Under the pieces are notes generated by a model. It made no database searches and had not been told where the DNA came from. It saw only the letters and a list, made by a program, of their open reading frames with translations. A stretch of DNA of 64,000 nt from Galeruca laticollis (lineage: Eukaryota > Arthropoda > Insecta > Coleoptera > Chrysomelidae): contig OY998176.1 of NCBI GenBank assembly GCA_963921935.1, positions 138,458,299 through 138,522,298 on the forward strand, in the 5' to 3' direction. The position numbers and the translations under genes are program-made. Below are positions 11,367-23,681 of this stretch, in pieces. Positions within the stretch are counted from its first letter, which is position 1, and each line of letters opens with the position of its first letter.

Positions 11367-11645
11367 TTTAAATTTAGATTATGCGTGAATAAAGTAAGGA
11401 ATTTTAACAATATTATACGATACTATACGGAAACAGGATGGATAATTGGCACATTTAAATTGATAACTGTCCAACTCACCTGGATTGTCCTGGTCGCTGC
11501 TGTGATGAATCCTTGAAACTGAGATTTGAACTGCTATACTGCGATTAGAACTGCTATACTGCGATTTGACCTGGTACTTGAACTACGATTTGAACTACTC
11601 TCTTTGTACTGGCACTTTACAATGTTACATAATAATACTTGTTAA

Positions 11646-11665
11646 ATCCAGCTCTCGAAGGTCCA
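11646..11665 (-). other. Candidate primer-binding site of BEL copy A
   Basis: On the minus strand TGGACCTTCGAGAGCTGGAT closely resembles the PBS of BEL copy B at 33901 (TGGTCTTCGAGCCGGAT). Both begin TGG, as needed to pair with a tRNA CCA end. The tRNA was not identified. Confidence 0.5.
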
Positions 11666-11670
11666 ATGCT

Positions 11671-12180
11671 TTCAATTATAATTTCATTGAACTTCGTCAA
11701 CTGTCGTAGACATTCAACTATATTAATAATATTAATCTGACAACGTATTGTTGAAATTAATAGTTTATCATATACTGATTTGGGCAGAATCTTCATGATT
11801 TGAAGACAGGATTCTACTGTTGAATTATTTCCAGTTAGTATAGAATCACCCTGTATAAAGAGAGAATGATACAATGGAAAAGTGGAGAAGAAAAGCAAAT
11901 ACAGAGATAGAAAAGATGTAGAGACCACCAAATCTAACAATATTCATTAGAGTTCAAAGAATACGAAGAAGGAGCTTTACGACAAAAATTGTGTCATATA
12001 GAAACCCAATTGGCGAGGGAAGTGAAGGAAGATCAAGACCAGTCAGATGGTGGAGGTGAACTGGAGGCATGTCGCCATCAATAGGAGCATAGGACCAGCT
12101 ACTTGACAAAATGAAATAAAGAAGAGTTATGCGAATGGCGTTGGACATAGAATATACTAATGCACAGCCTGTTTAAATTT
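11671..12180 (-). other. Probable BEL copy A LTR side and an unclear remnant
   Basis: Upstream of the PBS (to the right) the 5' LTR of copy A should lie, but no second copy is available to define it. Near 12000-12060 the plus strand reads NPIGEGSEGRSRPVRWW. This recalls the Arg-rich 'GRPR.RW' box found after some non-LTR RT domains. That reading is weak. Confidence 0.25.
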
Positions 12181-13480
12181 GATTATCCCTACGATTTTAT
12201 CAGTAGTCATGACTTCCACTAAATGCAAACGGCAGTTTTCCTCATTTCAATAATAGGTACTCACTCTCAAACTACGCATCGAATTTCAAAATAGAGTGGA
12301 GTTTGTTTCAAGTTATTGCCATCCCATCAAATATATTCGTACTAACTTGAACAATTTGGAACGACTATAATTATCCACTTTCAGTTGTTTGCTGGTTCTC
12401 CGTGTGGAATCTCCAAATATATTTCAAAATTCAATGCAGTTTCCTTGTCGTATGTCAGATAAAGATCAATTATGCTACATACATAGCAAGTTGATGTACA
12501 TACATCACTCGAATTATTTATTTGTGAATATTATTCTAACTAAAATTCTCAGCTCTCATTTATTGCAAATTGTGACAAAGTATATAACTCTATTTGAGTA
12601 TTCAAATTTGAATTAACTTGCTGTACTGTTGATAATTTGCTAATATTTGTTATATACTCTATTTCGTTATTGTTATTTGTGTTAATTTGTTCCTCTCTTG
12701 TTTGTACGTTCATATTCTAATTTACTTCTGTTTAGCTATTCGATAGCGGGAATTGATTTATTATTGATACAGAGTTGATGAGAAACCAAAGAAAAACCAG
12801 TGCTCATTTGAATTTCTTTGAAACGGAAGAATATTATCATGAATAAAGTGAATCTATCACATTAACAAATCGGGGGATAGATGAAAAGACAGATTCCGGA
12901 CAAGTGTTCAGAGAAGCGATATTTACTTTTGAAATGATGAATATAATATATAGTTCAGACTAACTCAATGTTCTTGCTAGCTACAAATAAATTTGAAGTA
13001 ATGTCCATGATAAACGAATTGAAAACCCAAAAATAACTGGTATACTAATTACCAATTGGAAATAAATGAACAGTAGAATCCTGACTTCAAATTATGAATA
13101 TTTTACCCAAAACAACTAAATAAAATGTAGCTGCTTACTGAGTTACACGGTGTTTTGCTTGAAAATCTAAAAGGATTTAGGCTCAGTACTTTAAAACTGT
13201 TTCACGTATTGTAATAAATACCAATAAGAAACATGGGGAGAATCATCCTGTATAACAAATTACTTTTTACATTGTAACGTTTAAACTATAGAAAGCGGTC
13301 GTTCACATTCATACAATGGAAAAAATACTTATCTAAGCGTTTGTCTGGCTGAATAAAAGTAAAACAAATAATATTTTAACCGGAAATAATAATTGCGTCA
13401 AAATAACGAAATTTTGCGGACTCAAATAAAAATCCAAGTGTTAATCGAACGATAAGTTCCACCAATCAAAAAGTAACAGG
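12181..13480. other. No recognisable feature
   Basis: A+T-rich sequence without a convincing reading frame on either strand. The open frame at 12389-12616 has no protein-like features. Confidence 0.5.
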
Positions 13481-13489
13481 TACAAAAAA

Positions 13490-13820
13490 ATGAAAGATCG
13501 CTGACAAAGGACAAATGCCGAAACTTCGAAAGGGGAAGAATTGAAGTGGCAGTTGGTAAAAACTCGCGGTCGGGAACGGTCCAGTTTTCTTTTGGGGTTT
13601 CGCGGATAACGGTTTTTGAGGAGTCCTGAGTTTCAGTAATTTATAATTAAATTAGTGTTTAAGCAATCAGGTATAATTATTTGGTTTTCTCGAAGAAAAA
13701 AAAAACAGATTGCAAGGGAGCGTCTACTGTACGCGCTCTGAAAGGGTTTCTTTTTTTGTTTGAAACGCGAATCGTGTGCGTCGGCGTTTTTGTGAACACC
13801 CAGTCAGGGAATTGGTAAGT
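13490..13820 (+). other. Possible non-coding first exon with splice donor
   Basis: A locally G+C-richer block with CGCGGATAACGG, CGCGCTCTGAAAGGG and CGTGTGCGTCGGCG ends in ATTG|GTAAGT, with the donor at 13815. A 5' UTR exon plus promoter of a host gene on the plus strand would look like this. No ATG-led frame of note crosses it. No downstream exon was recognised. Confidence 0.35.
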
Positions 13821-14362
13821 CTGATTTCAAAATTATACTAACTGTGCATTATGACTTTTTTGTAGTTTGGTTATATTATTAACATTACCAGCCCGCTTCC
13901 TATGATATTATATTTATATAATTTATTTTGTGTATGATAGTTCATATCGTATACTAGTATTTAAAGGTGATATCTCACCGTATGAATTAGGAATAGGGAG
14001 CACATTTGAGGTTTAAGATTAAATTGTTGATATCAAAGTTCATATATAGGGTACGCGAAAATATGCAGGTTCTGGCGAATATTTTTTTTTAAATACCAAA
14101 ATTTATTTTTATTCTTCGAGTCATTCGCGTTGATTTAAAAGGGGTTTCTCAAGTTTTCTCCCCATCCCATTTCTGGTGTTATTTAATTACAGTCACAAGG
14201 CACTATATGCGATTGTTTCTGAGGCATTGTAAATTTGGTGCGATTATTTCTATTTTTCTTATATTTTTTTTCATTAAACTCGTTTAAGGAATCGTTATCG
14301 GTTAATTTATTTACTCAACCAGGAGAGCAGGAATAACTAACCTATACACATAAGATCTACAC

Positions 14363-14659
14363 CTAAACTTTTCCCTCAACACACCCCTCTAACTGACGTA
14401 ACCCCATAATACAAGACCTCTCATTACCAACGACAACTGGTAGCCGCGGAGGCCGAAGCCAGCTCTTTCGGACATTCATTACAGTAGCCGTCGACTCCTG
14501 TGTCCCACGGAAACGTGGATGGTGACAGCCAGCTACACTGCCTTCTCGCTCCATTGGGGACATTTTGACAGCAGAGTTATATATATATATATATATTTCT
14601 TTTAGGTTATTACACTGGTGAGAGTATTTTGTTTTATTCAGGATCATAGCGGAATCCAT
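14363..14659 (-). other. Unidentified G+C-rich block
   Basis: Between 14380 and 14570 the base composition changes to G+C-rich within A+T-rich surroundings. A minus-strand frame of 98 codons crosses it but matches no family I know. An (AT)9 run follows at about 14579. It may be an exon or a short retroposon. Confidence 0.25.
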
Positions 14660-15590
14660 TGATTAATTATTACAGTATCCATTTCATATTTGGCAGTAAG
14701 TGTGAACACTGTACTTTATGTTAAACTGACTGCTATCAAAGGCATACATAAACAAAAATTGTCAACTATTACAAGACTTCAAAATATCGAATCCCTTCAC
14801 ACAGCGCTTGAAGAGAAAGGAGCTTATCTTTAATCACCTTTGACAAACAGTACAAAACTGAACCAGCATATAAAAATATACACTCCATTCAGCTTATCAA
14901 ATTTCCCAAGTGGAGGAGAGAAGTAAGAGAAAACCAATCCACCATTTTATGGTCCAATTCAAGACCGGATGCCAGTTATTGTTATTTTTCACATGATGCC
15001 AGTCAGGTCCCTTTTCTACTGTAGCTCAAAACATGTTCAAATTTGAATAATAATAAACAAATAAAGATGTACCTATCTATCTATGGAATATAATTATTCA
15101 TTTAAGTGAATAAACAAGTGAAACAATAGTGAATTTTTTAACCACAAATTCTTGTATAATGAAATAAATAAACCTTATGGGAAATACCTTGGAACATCAC
15201 TGTAACTTGATCACTGTAGAAATATAGTATAGTGTGTGGATCGCCTAAAGTGAGAGTATTCACTGTGATTATCTTAAAGAATTGTCATAAAACTATGAGT
15301 AAAAACCTCTTTAGAAAATTATATTTCCAGGATAGATTTCAACATAGATGGTTTCACAACATGTAAGCCATTATTTTCGAAAATTTATACAATTAAAACT
15401 TTTGTTTGACGAATAAGGTAAAAAAAAGTTTTTTAATTTTGAGTGAATTTACATCATGTGAATTATAATTTTACACCCTTCCAATAGGGTATTTTAATAT
15501 TTTTATTCCAATGACTCAATCATAACGATGATTCTATCTTGATTATTGTTTTTAATCAACTTGATGGCTTTGACAACTACTTTTTTAAAT

Positions 15591-15684
15591 GACGACGGCT
15601 TTGATAATGGCTTAATAGCCGAAAGCGCTTAGCTGGAAAGTAATAAACTAATACACACTGAGTATTCGTCGTTTTCATTCACTC
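15591..15684 (+). repeat. Conserved hairpin block, copy 1
   Basis: Contains GCTTT, a spacer, GGCTTAATAGCC, then GAAAGC and GCTTAGCTGGAA, and ends with GTTTTCATTCACTC. The same order of motifs recurs twice more in the window, at 27706-27800 (inverted) and 28102-28195. GCTTT can pair with AAAGC and GGC with GCC, giving a two-tier hairpin. It may be a terminal sequence of a repeat family. Confidence 0.55.
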
Positions 15685-15763
15685 AAAAACTCAATAGTCT
15701 ACTAGCTAAATATTTTACACCTAGGAAAGTAGACCATACACGTTAAAATCAAAATAATTTACA

Positions 15764-16513
15764 ATGAATGAAGCGACAATTGAAAAAGTTAATAAGAGAG
15801 GCTACGAACAAAATATTGGAAGAATTAAACAATACAAAGAGAGAATTAAAATGAGCTCTAGATGCTACTGAAACGAATTTATTCATGAAAACTGAAGATC
15901 GCAACAAAAGATTGAAAGCCTTACAAAAAGAGAACGAAGACATCAGAGATTAGAGCTAATCGAGAAAGATAAAAAAGCGAACAATATTGTGATGTTTGGC
16001 ATTCAAGAGGATAACCATTGCATCGAAGTAGGAGATATATGTAAGAGCCCGATCAAAAATCTATAAATAAACCTCAAAGAACAAGATATAAACAACTTTT
16101 ATTCTCTGGGAAAGTCTGATACTGCTCCAGTAAAAGTAGAATTGTTTTAACGAAAAAAGAGATGTTTAAAAGAATCAAAAAATTAAAAGGTACTGGATTG
16201 GCTATTTCTAACGACTTGAGTAAGAAGGAAAGGGAAAAGTACAATATCCTTAAACAATATCTAATCCGCTTCCGTAAATCAAGAGATTCTTCAAAGTGCT
16301 ACAAGTAAATTAATATTGGACGGAAATTCCGATACTCTTGAGCAATTGAAAGAAGACTCTCTGGTGGGAGAAAATTAAATATATAGTGAACCTCCCACTC
16401 CTACAACAGCAACTAGTTTATCAACTCCGTCTACTGCAAGCAATAAAAAAGAGATTGTGAAAAATAAGCCTAACACTCGCTCTGGTTCTCAGTCAAAGAA
16501 TAATTTTAGTTAA
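15764..16513 (+). pseudogene. Non-LTR element B ORF1, heavily broken
   Basis: Starting at ATG 15764, several short frames together show a coiled-coil-like N-terminus and then NNIVMFGIQEDN (about 15985), an acidic linker, FYSLGKSD and a C-terminal Ser/Pro/Thr-rich stretch near 16390. 'NIVMFGI.E' is the entry box of CR1-Zenon-type ORF1 proteins. There are many stops and shifts. Confidence 0.5.
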
Positions 16514-16524
16514 ATATAACATCT

Positions 16525-17269
16525 ATGAACCCCTACATTGGAGATTATGATTATACTCCCCTTAAAAATATAGAATTGGATTCTGTTAGTCAATATTACA
16601 TGTTAAAAAATATAGACAATAAATTCACCGTTTTACAACAGAATATGAGAAGCATTAGGAATAATCTAGATAACTTGAAAATATATCTGTCTGAATTTGA
16701 GAGGGAAATAGATTGTGTTTTTCTGACAGAAACCAGAAAAGTTGAAAATATAAGTGATTTCAGTCTTCCAGGTAACGATATATTATATAATAGTGGAGAC
16801 GTTAATACTTGTGATGGAGTCCTGGTTTACATTAAACATTGTCTAGAGTATAACTATGAAATAGTAGAAGTAGGACTGCAGACACTTATTTGAGGAAGCT
16901 TGAAAATTTACAGTAGCGTTTTTGGAAAATTATTCTATATAGACCCAGACTGTACCCTACTGATATTTTATATCGCGAATTTAACGAGCTATTTATCAGG
17001 CAGATATATTTTCATAAGTCAGTAGGATATAAACAAGGAATAAAAAATGTATATCTAGATCACAACTATAACACACGACAAAAATGTTAAACACCACTCA
17101 AGCCAATAAAACAATTGGACAAAGGGGGTATAATTATCTCTCTAACAGATTATATAATTTCTTGCCAATAGAAATAAGACAGATAAAACAAATTCACAAA
17201 TTTAACAGAGGTATTATATTTTTGCTATCACTCAGTAGAACAGAAGTTCGTAATTTGATTGTGCCGTAA
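16525..17269 (+). pseudogene. Non-LTR element B ORF2: endonuclease start joined to the 3' end, RT deleted
   Basis: Frame 16525-16893 has FTVLQQNMRSIRNN, IDCVFLTETRK and GVLVYIKH, the first half of an APE-type endonuclease. From about 16925 the sequence is already the extreme C-terminus: DHNYNTRQK at about 17060, then NKTIGQRGYNYLSNRLYNFL and IEIRQIKQIHKF. About two kilobases with the rest of the nuclease and the whole RT are missing between them. The 3' end follows at 17401 with a short (ATT)n run. Confidence 0.7.
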
Positions 17270-17415
17270 GTTCTCACTCATTTGTGATGTAACTTTTTAA
17301 TTTTAAATTGTGTTAAATGTTAAAAATCTGATCAGCTGTTAAATTTATGTTTTTTAATGTAAATAAATTTTTGTATTTTCCAATTACACATAACATTAAA
17401 CATTATTATTATTAT

Positions 17416-18940
17416 ACACCATACACTACCCCATGGACACAATGGACAGGCTTTGCCTTTATGGGGACATATTCATAGAGTTAATTTTCTAATACTGTAT
17501 TGAATACTGCATGTGTGTATTTGCTATTATATTGTATTTCTGTAGTGTATTTTTGTCTGAATAAATTATTGTTATATTTTATATCATCACCAACATCATT
17601 ACCTCTTATACCGGTTAGAAATATTCATGAGATGCAAGCTCGTTAAAACAGAGTGCAAAAGAAAACTTCCCCAACGAAAATCCTTTTGAGAAGTCACGTA
17701 AACAACTTATCTGTTAGAATTTCTTTCAAAGCTAGTCTAAATTTCTGTTAAAACCGGTGCTATGTATGTATTACTGAACTTTTAGATAAGTTAGACAATA
17801 AGTTTTGAATGATTTGCCGAAATAAGGTTAATTCGGTTCTCTATATCTTTTTCTCCAACCCAAATGGATCTGATGGGTTTAAACACTTCCCAGTTAAAAG
17901 ATTCTGGTAATTGCTACTTCATCAGGATTTATATGTTTCTCTTTCTGAGGTATCCAATTGTTCGTTCGATGTGCTATTAAGACAGCAGCGTCGATTTCTT
18001 TGAGGGAAAGTTTAGACAATTGGTATAATAATAGAAATGTTAGCAATAAACTCAAACTGAATCTAACTTTATCGGAAGAAGTACAAACTTTGTTTCGATC
18101 AATTTATTTATAGACAGAAAATAATCATTATGATGAATTTATTTAAAAATTATCTGGATACATTGATATTTAATATAAAGTTCTCTATACATGCAGGTCA
18201 ACTCTGAAAAGTAACCTCTGCCCATTACCTTTTTAAATTTAAAAAAAGTAACATGAATAGATTCTACGCGGTATGGGCCGAAACAATAAATTTCTCTAAA
18301 CATTAGTTAACCTGAACCTGGAGGGTCTATTGATTTATATATACTATTGTAGCTAAAATGGATGAAAACGGATATAAAAACAGAACTAAATTGGAACAAT
18401 GTCTGAGGGCTTGTAGAGCAATTATTTTTTTTTAGGAAAATTTGGATGCTGCTCATTATTGAGGATTTATGACATAATAACAGTTTATGTATCATTGGAG
18501 ATTTCAAAAATGAAGTTCAAACCGCAATATAAAAACTTTGACAGTAACCAGGGTTTGAAATAATATTTTCATAATTGTCTGAGGATTTTGGTTATTTTAT
18601 TAACATAATAAGGTACTTCAATCATGAATAGAGAATCTAGTTGAAAATTTTAAATAATGCTCCATAAATTTTTGCTTTTCTGGAATATATAAATTTATAT
18701 AATTCACAATTCTAAAGATGGCATAGTAAGACTATTTCTATCCGAATTTATAAGTATGAAAATGATTCTCCTTTACGCAGTTCTTGGTTGTAGTCAATAC
18801 ACACTGAACTAACTTAAAAGTGGTGAATTGTTATATAATACATCTACTTTACTAGCCAAACGTTTGAGATTATAAGAAAACAGAAGATTGCCACTAACTG
18901 TCTCAGAATTATCAATAACATTTTGTTTCAGGACCTTTTA
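17416..18940. other. No recognisable gene
   Basis: A+T-rich sequence. The first 170 bp resembles a retroposon 3' UTR ending in AATAAATTATTG but cannot be assigned. The remaining frames are short and unconvincing. Confidence 0.45.
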
Positions 18941-18947
18941 CGAGTAT

Positions 18948-19400
18948 TCAAATTAATAAGGAGCAAAAAATAAACTGTGGTGTGCCTCAAGGCCCGGTTT
19001 TGGGTCCAATATTATTCACAGTTTATCTAAATAACATATTTCTAGTTGAACAAGGAAGAACAGTCATTATTTGATACTGTAATTTTTTATAAACATTATT
19101 ATTGGTTCTTAATAAAACAACTAGTAAAAAGTGACTTATTGATAATTAAAAAATGGCTCGACCACAGAGCTTCAGCCATGAATGTAAATGAAACAGAATA
19201 CCTATCGTTCAGTAGTTTGGCATCATCTTTTCCGGAGTTTGATTTGAGAATTGCTGATAACGTAACTACAAAACCGAGAAACAAGTTGAGCTTCTCGGCA
19301 TTATGATATATCCACACTTAGGGTGCGACGAGCATGTGTATTATCTTATGAAGTTATACTATTACACAATATAACTGTAACATGTGGATACTTCGAATTC
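18948..19400 (+). pseudogene. Reverse transcriptase fragment of a non-LTR element
   Basis: Three pieces in different frames follow the RT order: INCGVPQGPVLGPILFTVYL (about 18970), IIKKWLDHRASAMNVNETEY (about 19140) and LLGIMIYPHLGCDEHV (about 19300). They correspond to the 'GVPQGS.LGP.LF' box, the thumb-proximal 'W...N.L.LN..KT' box and the 'LGI.ID..L.W..H' box. The catalytic YADD part between the first two is lost. Both ends are truncated. Confidence 0.7.
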
Positions 19401-19864
19401 TGGATAAACTTTGATCGAAACTTCATAATTTTTCCAAACCCCACAGCGCGCCGCTGCTTTTCAAAGTAACGAATTTTTGTTTGCGTAGGTAGTAGCAACG
19501 ATAGGTTCGCTACATCGACAGTCGGTTGCAAAAGTCGAAATAAGAAGCATCGTCGCTTCAATCCGTCGTTTTGGTTTGCAAGTCAATTTTACTATTTATT
19601 TTGGTTGGTAAACTTTATATCCACATTGGAAGTTTTCATATTTAGATTATAAATCTATTTCTTGTGGGTCAAACATATATTTAGAAGTGTTATGCATGCG
19701 ATACTTTCTCTCTATTATAATTAGATTTTCTTCCGTGTGGGATTTCGATTCAGGGTGTATCTTTGATCAACACTTTGTGTAACATTGATCGAGTGATCAA
19801 TGTTACCCCATCACATAGATCTCATGAATAATTGAGCATGAAATTGTTTCCTTTCATTTCAGAA

Positions 19865-20380
19865 ATGCCACGTAAGCATGATCGATTACTTGGCAGCCGA
19901 AAATATGGAGATTATTTATCTGAGAAGTTGGACGAACCTCTCCAAGCAGTGCTCGATGGCAGTTTGTCACTGCGTGGGTCATCTAGGCAGTTTGGAATTC
20001 CGTTTGGCACACTCTATAATACATTTAAAGGAAAACATGGACGAAGTACTGGCCGTCCAACGGTTTTCAGTAAGCAAGAAGAAGAGGCTATCCTTCAAGC
20101 AGCAGTTTAGATTGGGGTTTTTCATTGAATCTTATGGGCATAAGGATGATGGCAAAGTACTATTTTGACAGAAAAGGGATTACAATGAACATGTTCGTGA
20201 ATAATGTACCAGGAGTTGACTGGACATACAGTGTTCTAAATAGGCATAAAAACTCGTTTGGACTGAGATTGGCCACCAACATAAAACGAGCGAGGGCCGC
20301 AGTATCCAGAGAAGCTCTAGGAGTATTTTATGACAACTTGGAAAAATCAATGAAGGACTTACCGAGTTCCAACATATTCA
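19865..20380 (+). pseudogene. pogo/Tigger (jerky-like) transposase copy A, N-terminal part
   Basis: ATG at 19865, just after a good splice acceptor (TTTCATTTCAG), starts MPRKHDRLLGSRKYGDYLSE. It continues with FGIPFGTLYNTFKGKHG and GRPTVFSKQEEEA, a pipsqueak-type HTH followed by the CENP-B-like region. A frameshift near 20115 leads to LNLMGIRMMAKYYFDRKG, PGVDWTYSVLNRH and NIKRARAAVSREA. The copy stops near SSNIF, right before the catalytic 'DETN' motif. It is truncated there by other repeats. Confidence 0.75.
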
Positions 20381-20599
20381 AACACGTTGACGTTGAGATA
20401 GTGTCATATAAATAATCTTTTCCTCTTATTGTAAAATAGTATTATTCCTTTATTTCATTAGAAGTACTGCACTAAAGTACAAGTTATTACTTAACTTACA
20501 GGATACGAGCCCAGGCTCCAGTGGTTAGTACATAAAAGGAAGTTTGTCATTACTAATTTGTGCAAAAGCTGAAAAAAACTCCACAAGAAATTACTTCTT

Positions 20600-21325
20600 A
20601 TTCGAGGTACAAATGTAGAAAATCGAAAGTAATTGAAGGTCAAAATGCAATAATTAAGTTGAACGAGACAAACTATCAATTATGGACACATCAAATGAAA
20701 TTTATGCTCAAAGCCAAGAAGTGATGGATTACCATTGAAACATTATGTCTGGAAGTAAATGAGACAAATGGAAAAGAAATAGAAATATATAATGAAGAAA
20801 GTGCAATAGCTGCCTGCATCTATGATTTTAGGAGCGATTGAAGCCAGTCAAGCACAACAAGTCATACACCTCGATGAATCTAAGAATATCTTGAACAAAT
20901 TTAAAGAACGATGAAATAAAACAATATAGTTTGTTCATTTATTTAGTTTAGAAATTAATGAGGTAAAAGTATCATCAAGGAGAGTTGATTTAAGACTTGA
21001 GTTATGCTCAATTAAAAAAATTAGATATTGAAAATATTGAAAAATACTTAGCTACAGCTCAGTTTTTTAAAAGACCAACTTGAGCAATGCAACACAGCCT
21101 AGACATAAATCTAATGTTATTTATTGGGTGTGCAATAAAAGAGGCCAGTGTGCTAAAAACTGTTTTCATAGAGCTGATAGAAGGGCCACAAAAGAAAATG
21201 AACTAGTTGAACAGTTAAACTCGGTAACCAAATGTGAATGCAGCTATGAAAGTGCTAGGGAAGTAACATCAAAGAACGGTAAGTCTAGTTCAGAACTGGA
21301 TTCAGTAGATTTCAGGAAGTAAGGG
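20600..21325 (+). pseudogene. copia-type gag remnant
   Basis: Read in shifting plus-strand frames, LNETNYQLWTHQMKFMLKAK (about 20660) matches the copia gag entry box ('L.G.NY..W...M...L'). Further on, WVCNKRGQCAKNCFHR (about 21130) looks like a damaged CCHC knuckle whose first Cys is Tyr in this copy. No protease or LTR was found. It is unrelated in position to the copia element at 42-54 kb, and on the opposite strand. Confidence 0.5.
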
Positions 21326-21366
21326 TCGAGACAGTTAATTTCAGTGAAAAATCTTCGAGAGAAGAT

Positions 21367-21740
21367 TTGACCCAACTGTACCAGATGTTACTACGAAAAT
21401 GTTACAAAGCATCACAAAATATTTGGTTTAACCAAGAGTGCTTTAGAAAAGAAGTGATACCAAATTATGTGAATACAAAATGCCATTCTAAAACACCTGA
21501 AGCACAAAAAGCTATGAAATTTGCTCAACCAGTTTGGCTTAAAGAAGAATGTAGAAAATGTTTTAAAATAAGGAACTCCTTAGACAACTACATAGTAGTG
21601 GTACATTCTGAACTCACGTTATAACTACATCCAGTAGAATTTTACTATTTAGATGACAAAATCAGAGAAAGTCAGCACATTGAAGCACAAGAAATTTAAG
21701 AAACACGAACAGCAAATGTGGAAGAGAAGTAAAATCGCTT
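21367..21740 (+). pseudogene. Penelope-like element, N-terminal fragment
   Basis: The frame 21367-21624 has KEVIPNYVNTKCHSKTPEAQ and WLKEECRKCFKIRNSLDN. Its layout resembles the N-terminal region before RT in insect Penelope-like elements ('P.Y..IK..N.S.AA......W.KNE...L..KK..LN'). A PLE RT with the same orientation begins at 23704 on the other side of a pogo copy, so both may be parts of one PLE. The assignment is by pattern and moderate at best. Confidence 0.4.
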
Positions 21741-21794
21741 AAAAATAACATGCCTGGCAAAGATTGGACAAATAATATGAAACCCTGTACTCTC

Positions 21795-23185
21795 GCAACG
21801 TTCCGTCGAAAATGTTAAATGAACAAGAGCCTCTGTGGATGAACAAATGATTTAAAATTTTTTCTAAAATTTCTCCAAAGACCTGAAAGACGTCCCACCA
21901 TCAAACATTTGGAATTTTGATGAGACGAATTTGACCGATGACCCGGGAAAAAAAGAGTAATCGTCAAAAAAGAGTCAACATATCCAGAACTAATCCGAAA
22001 TGCACCAAAAACATGAATATCAGTAATGTTTTCCGGAAGTGCATCTGAAGAGCTACTTCCCATATATGTAGTTTATCGAGCCATGAAGATGTGGAATAAA
22101 TGGACCGGAAAGGGTCCCAAGGGATGCCAGTATAATTCGAGTAGTTCCGGTTGGTATGATGCGTTAATATTTTGTTATTGACTAGGATGTTGTCAGATGA
22201 TAACAGGCCTGAAAAAATTGGGAGGCTAAAAAGTTATATTGTGTGACAATCTGTCGTCACATATTACCATGGATGCACTAAAGCTATGCCAGAAAAATCA
22301 AATAACATTAATTTGTTTGCCTCCAAACAGCACTCATCTTACATAGCCATTAGATGTGGCTTGTTTCAGGCAACTGAAAATTTCATGGAGGCAAGTGCTT
22401 TCGGAGTGGAAGGATACCGATGAAGCCATTACAATACAACATCCAAAAGCAACACTTTTCTCCACTCTTGTCAAAAATACTGAAAATTATGGAACCAAAC
22501 ATCAAAGATAATTTAATTGCTTGTTTTCGAAAATGTGGCATAGTTCCCTTAAACGAAGAAAAGTCCTAAACGGCATTCCAAGAACTACTTGCAGCGTAGA
22601 TGATATTCAAAGCTCGTTTCTACAAAAACTTGAAAGTCAACGAAGAGAATTAACAAATATCGTTAAACCCCGTAGCAAGAAACTTACCATTCCCGCCGGA
22701 AAAAGTGTATGTGATGACAATATACAAAATGATGGCGAAACGGAATCAGATATGATTGAAGAGCAAATAATAGGAGAAGAACCTCCTACAGCTGGACAGA
22801 AAAGCAAGGAAATTGTATTTGACGATTATTCTTCAGACGACGTTTATTTCGATGAGATTGTTAAAGAACAAAAAGAAGAGGAATTCTTAGACTATGTTGA
22901 GGGCAAATCTACTAAAAGTAATGCTTCAGTTTGAAAGCGTAATTCGGAATGTAACAAGTTTTATAGTGTTTCAATACCAGGGATTGTTATATTCTGGCAA
23001 AATTGTGGCCTATGATGAAAATGAGGTCACTATTAGCTCCGTGAAAATATAGTTGAAAATGTGGAAATGGCCGTCTAATCCAGAAGTAATGCTTTACTCT
23101 TGGAATGACGTTCTAGGTTCAATAGATCCACCTCGACAATGTTCTAAACAAAGCGCATTTGTTGCTTCCGAATTAAACGCTTTTT
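21795..23185 (+). pseudogene. pogo/Tigger (jerky-like) transposase copy B, catalytic and C-terminal part
   Basis: Pieces in order: RASVDEQMI, then KDVPPSNIWNFDETNLTDDP (first catalytic Asp, about 21925), LCDNLSSHITMDALKLC (second Asp, about 22250), LICLPPNSTHLT then PLDVACFRQLK (third Asp, about 22350), and an acidic C-terminus with EEQIIGEEPP up to 22934. This is the DDE_1 order of pogo/Tigger transposases. Several stops and shifts are present. It overlaps copy A by about 20 residues of homologous sequence, so it is a separate copy. Confidence 0.75.
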
Positions 23186-23681
23186 TATAACTAGTTGGTA
23201 CCTCCTACTTAGTAGGTTGCCATAAGGACCTGATTTGAGAGTTTGCTACTTTAACTTGCGTTTTTTGTTAATTTTACTAATTAGTACTTAAGTTCCTTAT
23301 AAATCTTTAAGAAAAAAATAATTTTGCCGTTTTAGAATGTAAATATATTTTATTTGAAATAAAAAAATACTTAGAATATGTTTTTGATAAATGTTATACA
23401 GCAGAATAATATTTTGGAGCAAAGTGTACCTAACGCGTTGGGAGACATTGCATATAGTATATGTTGTAATACAATTTTTCTGCTGGAGCACAGTAACCCC
23501 TTCCATTGGTAGACTTTGCCCCAATTTTTAATATTAAAAAAAATAGTTCTACGTGAATTTTTTAAACGACCATACAGGAGGTTTGAGTAACCTTTTATTC
23601 TTACCTCATGCGAAAATCAAAATTATATTTGCATTTTTTATATATTTTTTAGAACATTTTCTATTTTTGCTCTTGAAAATA

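Larger units (their letters stand above)
6540..11670 (-). mobile_element. BEL/Pao LTR retrotransposon copy A, split and deleted
   Basis: Read on the minus strand, a PBS (11665), gag (11366), an internal repeat, the start of RT (about 10440), the integrase zinc region (7446) and the C-terminal DUF5641 domain (about 6850) appear in BEL order. The rest of RT, RNase H and the integrase core are missing. In their place lies a plus-strand non-LTR element (7491-9435 and possibly to 10090). I infer one BEL copy disrupted by that insertion plus deletions. LTRs could not be matched. The left one is probably lost next to element A. Confidence 0.6.
15764..17415 (+). mobile_element. Non-LTR retrotransposon B (CR1-Zenon-like), internally deleted
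   Basis: ORF1 remnant, endonuclease N-terminus, ORF2 C-terminus and an (ATT)n tail at 17401-17415 are in the order expected for one element. The 5' boundary is not defined. The element is non-autonomous. Confidence 0.65.

Noticed and set aside
11525..11600. Short direct repeats (GAACTGCTATACTGCGAT) as a regulatory array
   Set aside because: Only two full copies; likely local slippage next to the BEL leader.
15598..15626. The GCTTT/GAAAGC hairpin as a hammerhead ribozyme
   Set aside because: It lacks CTGANGA, and its GAAA is used in pairing; it does not fit the hammerhead core.
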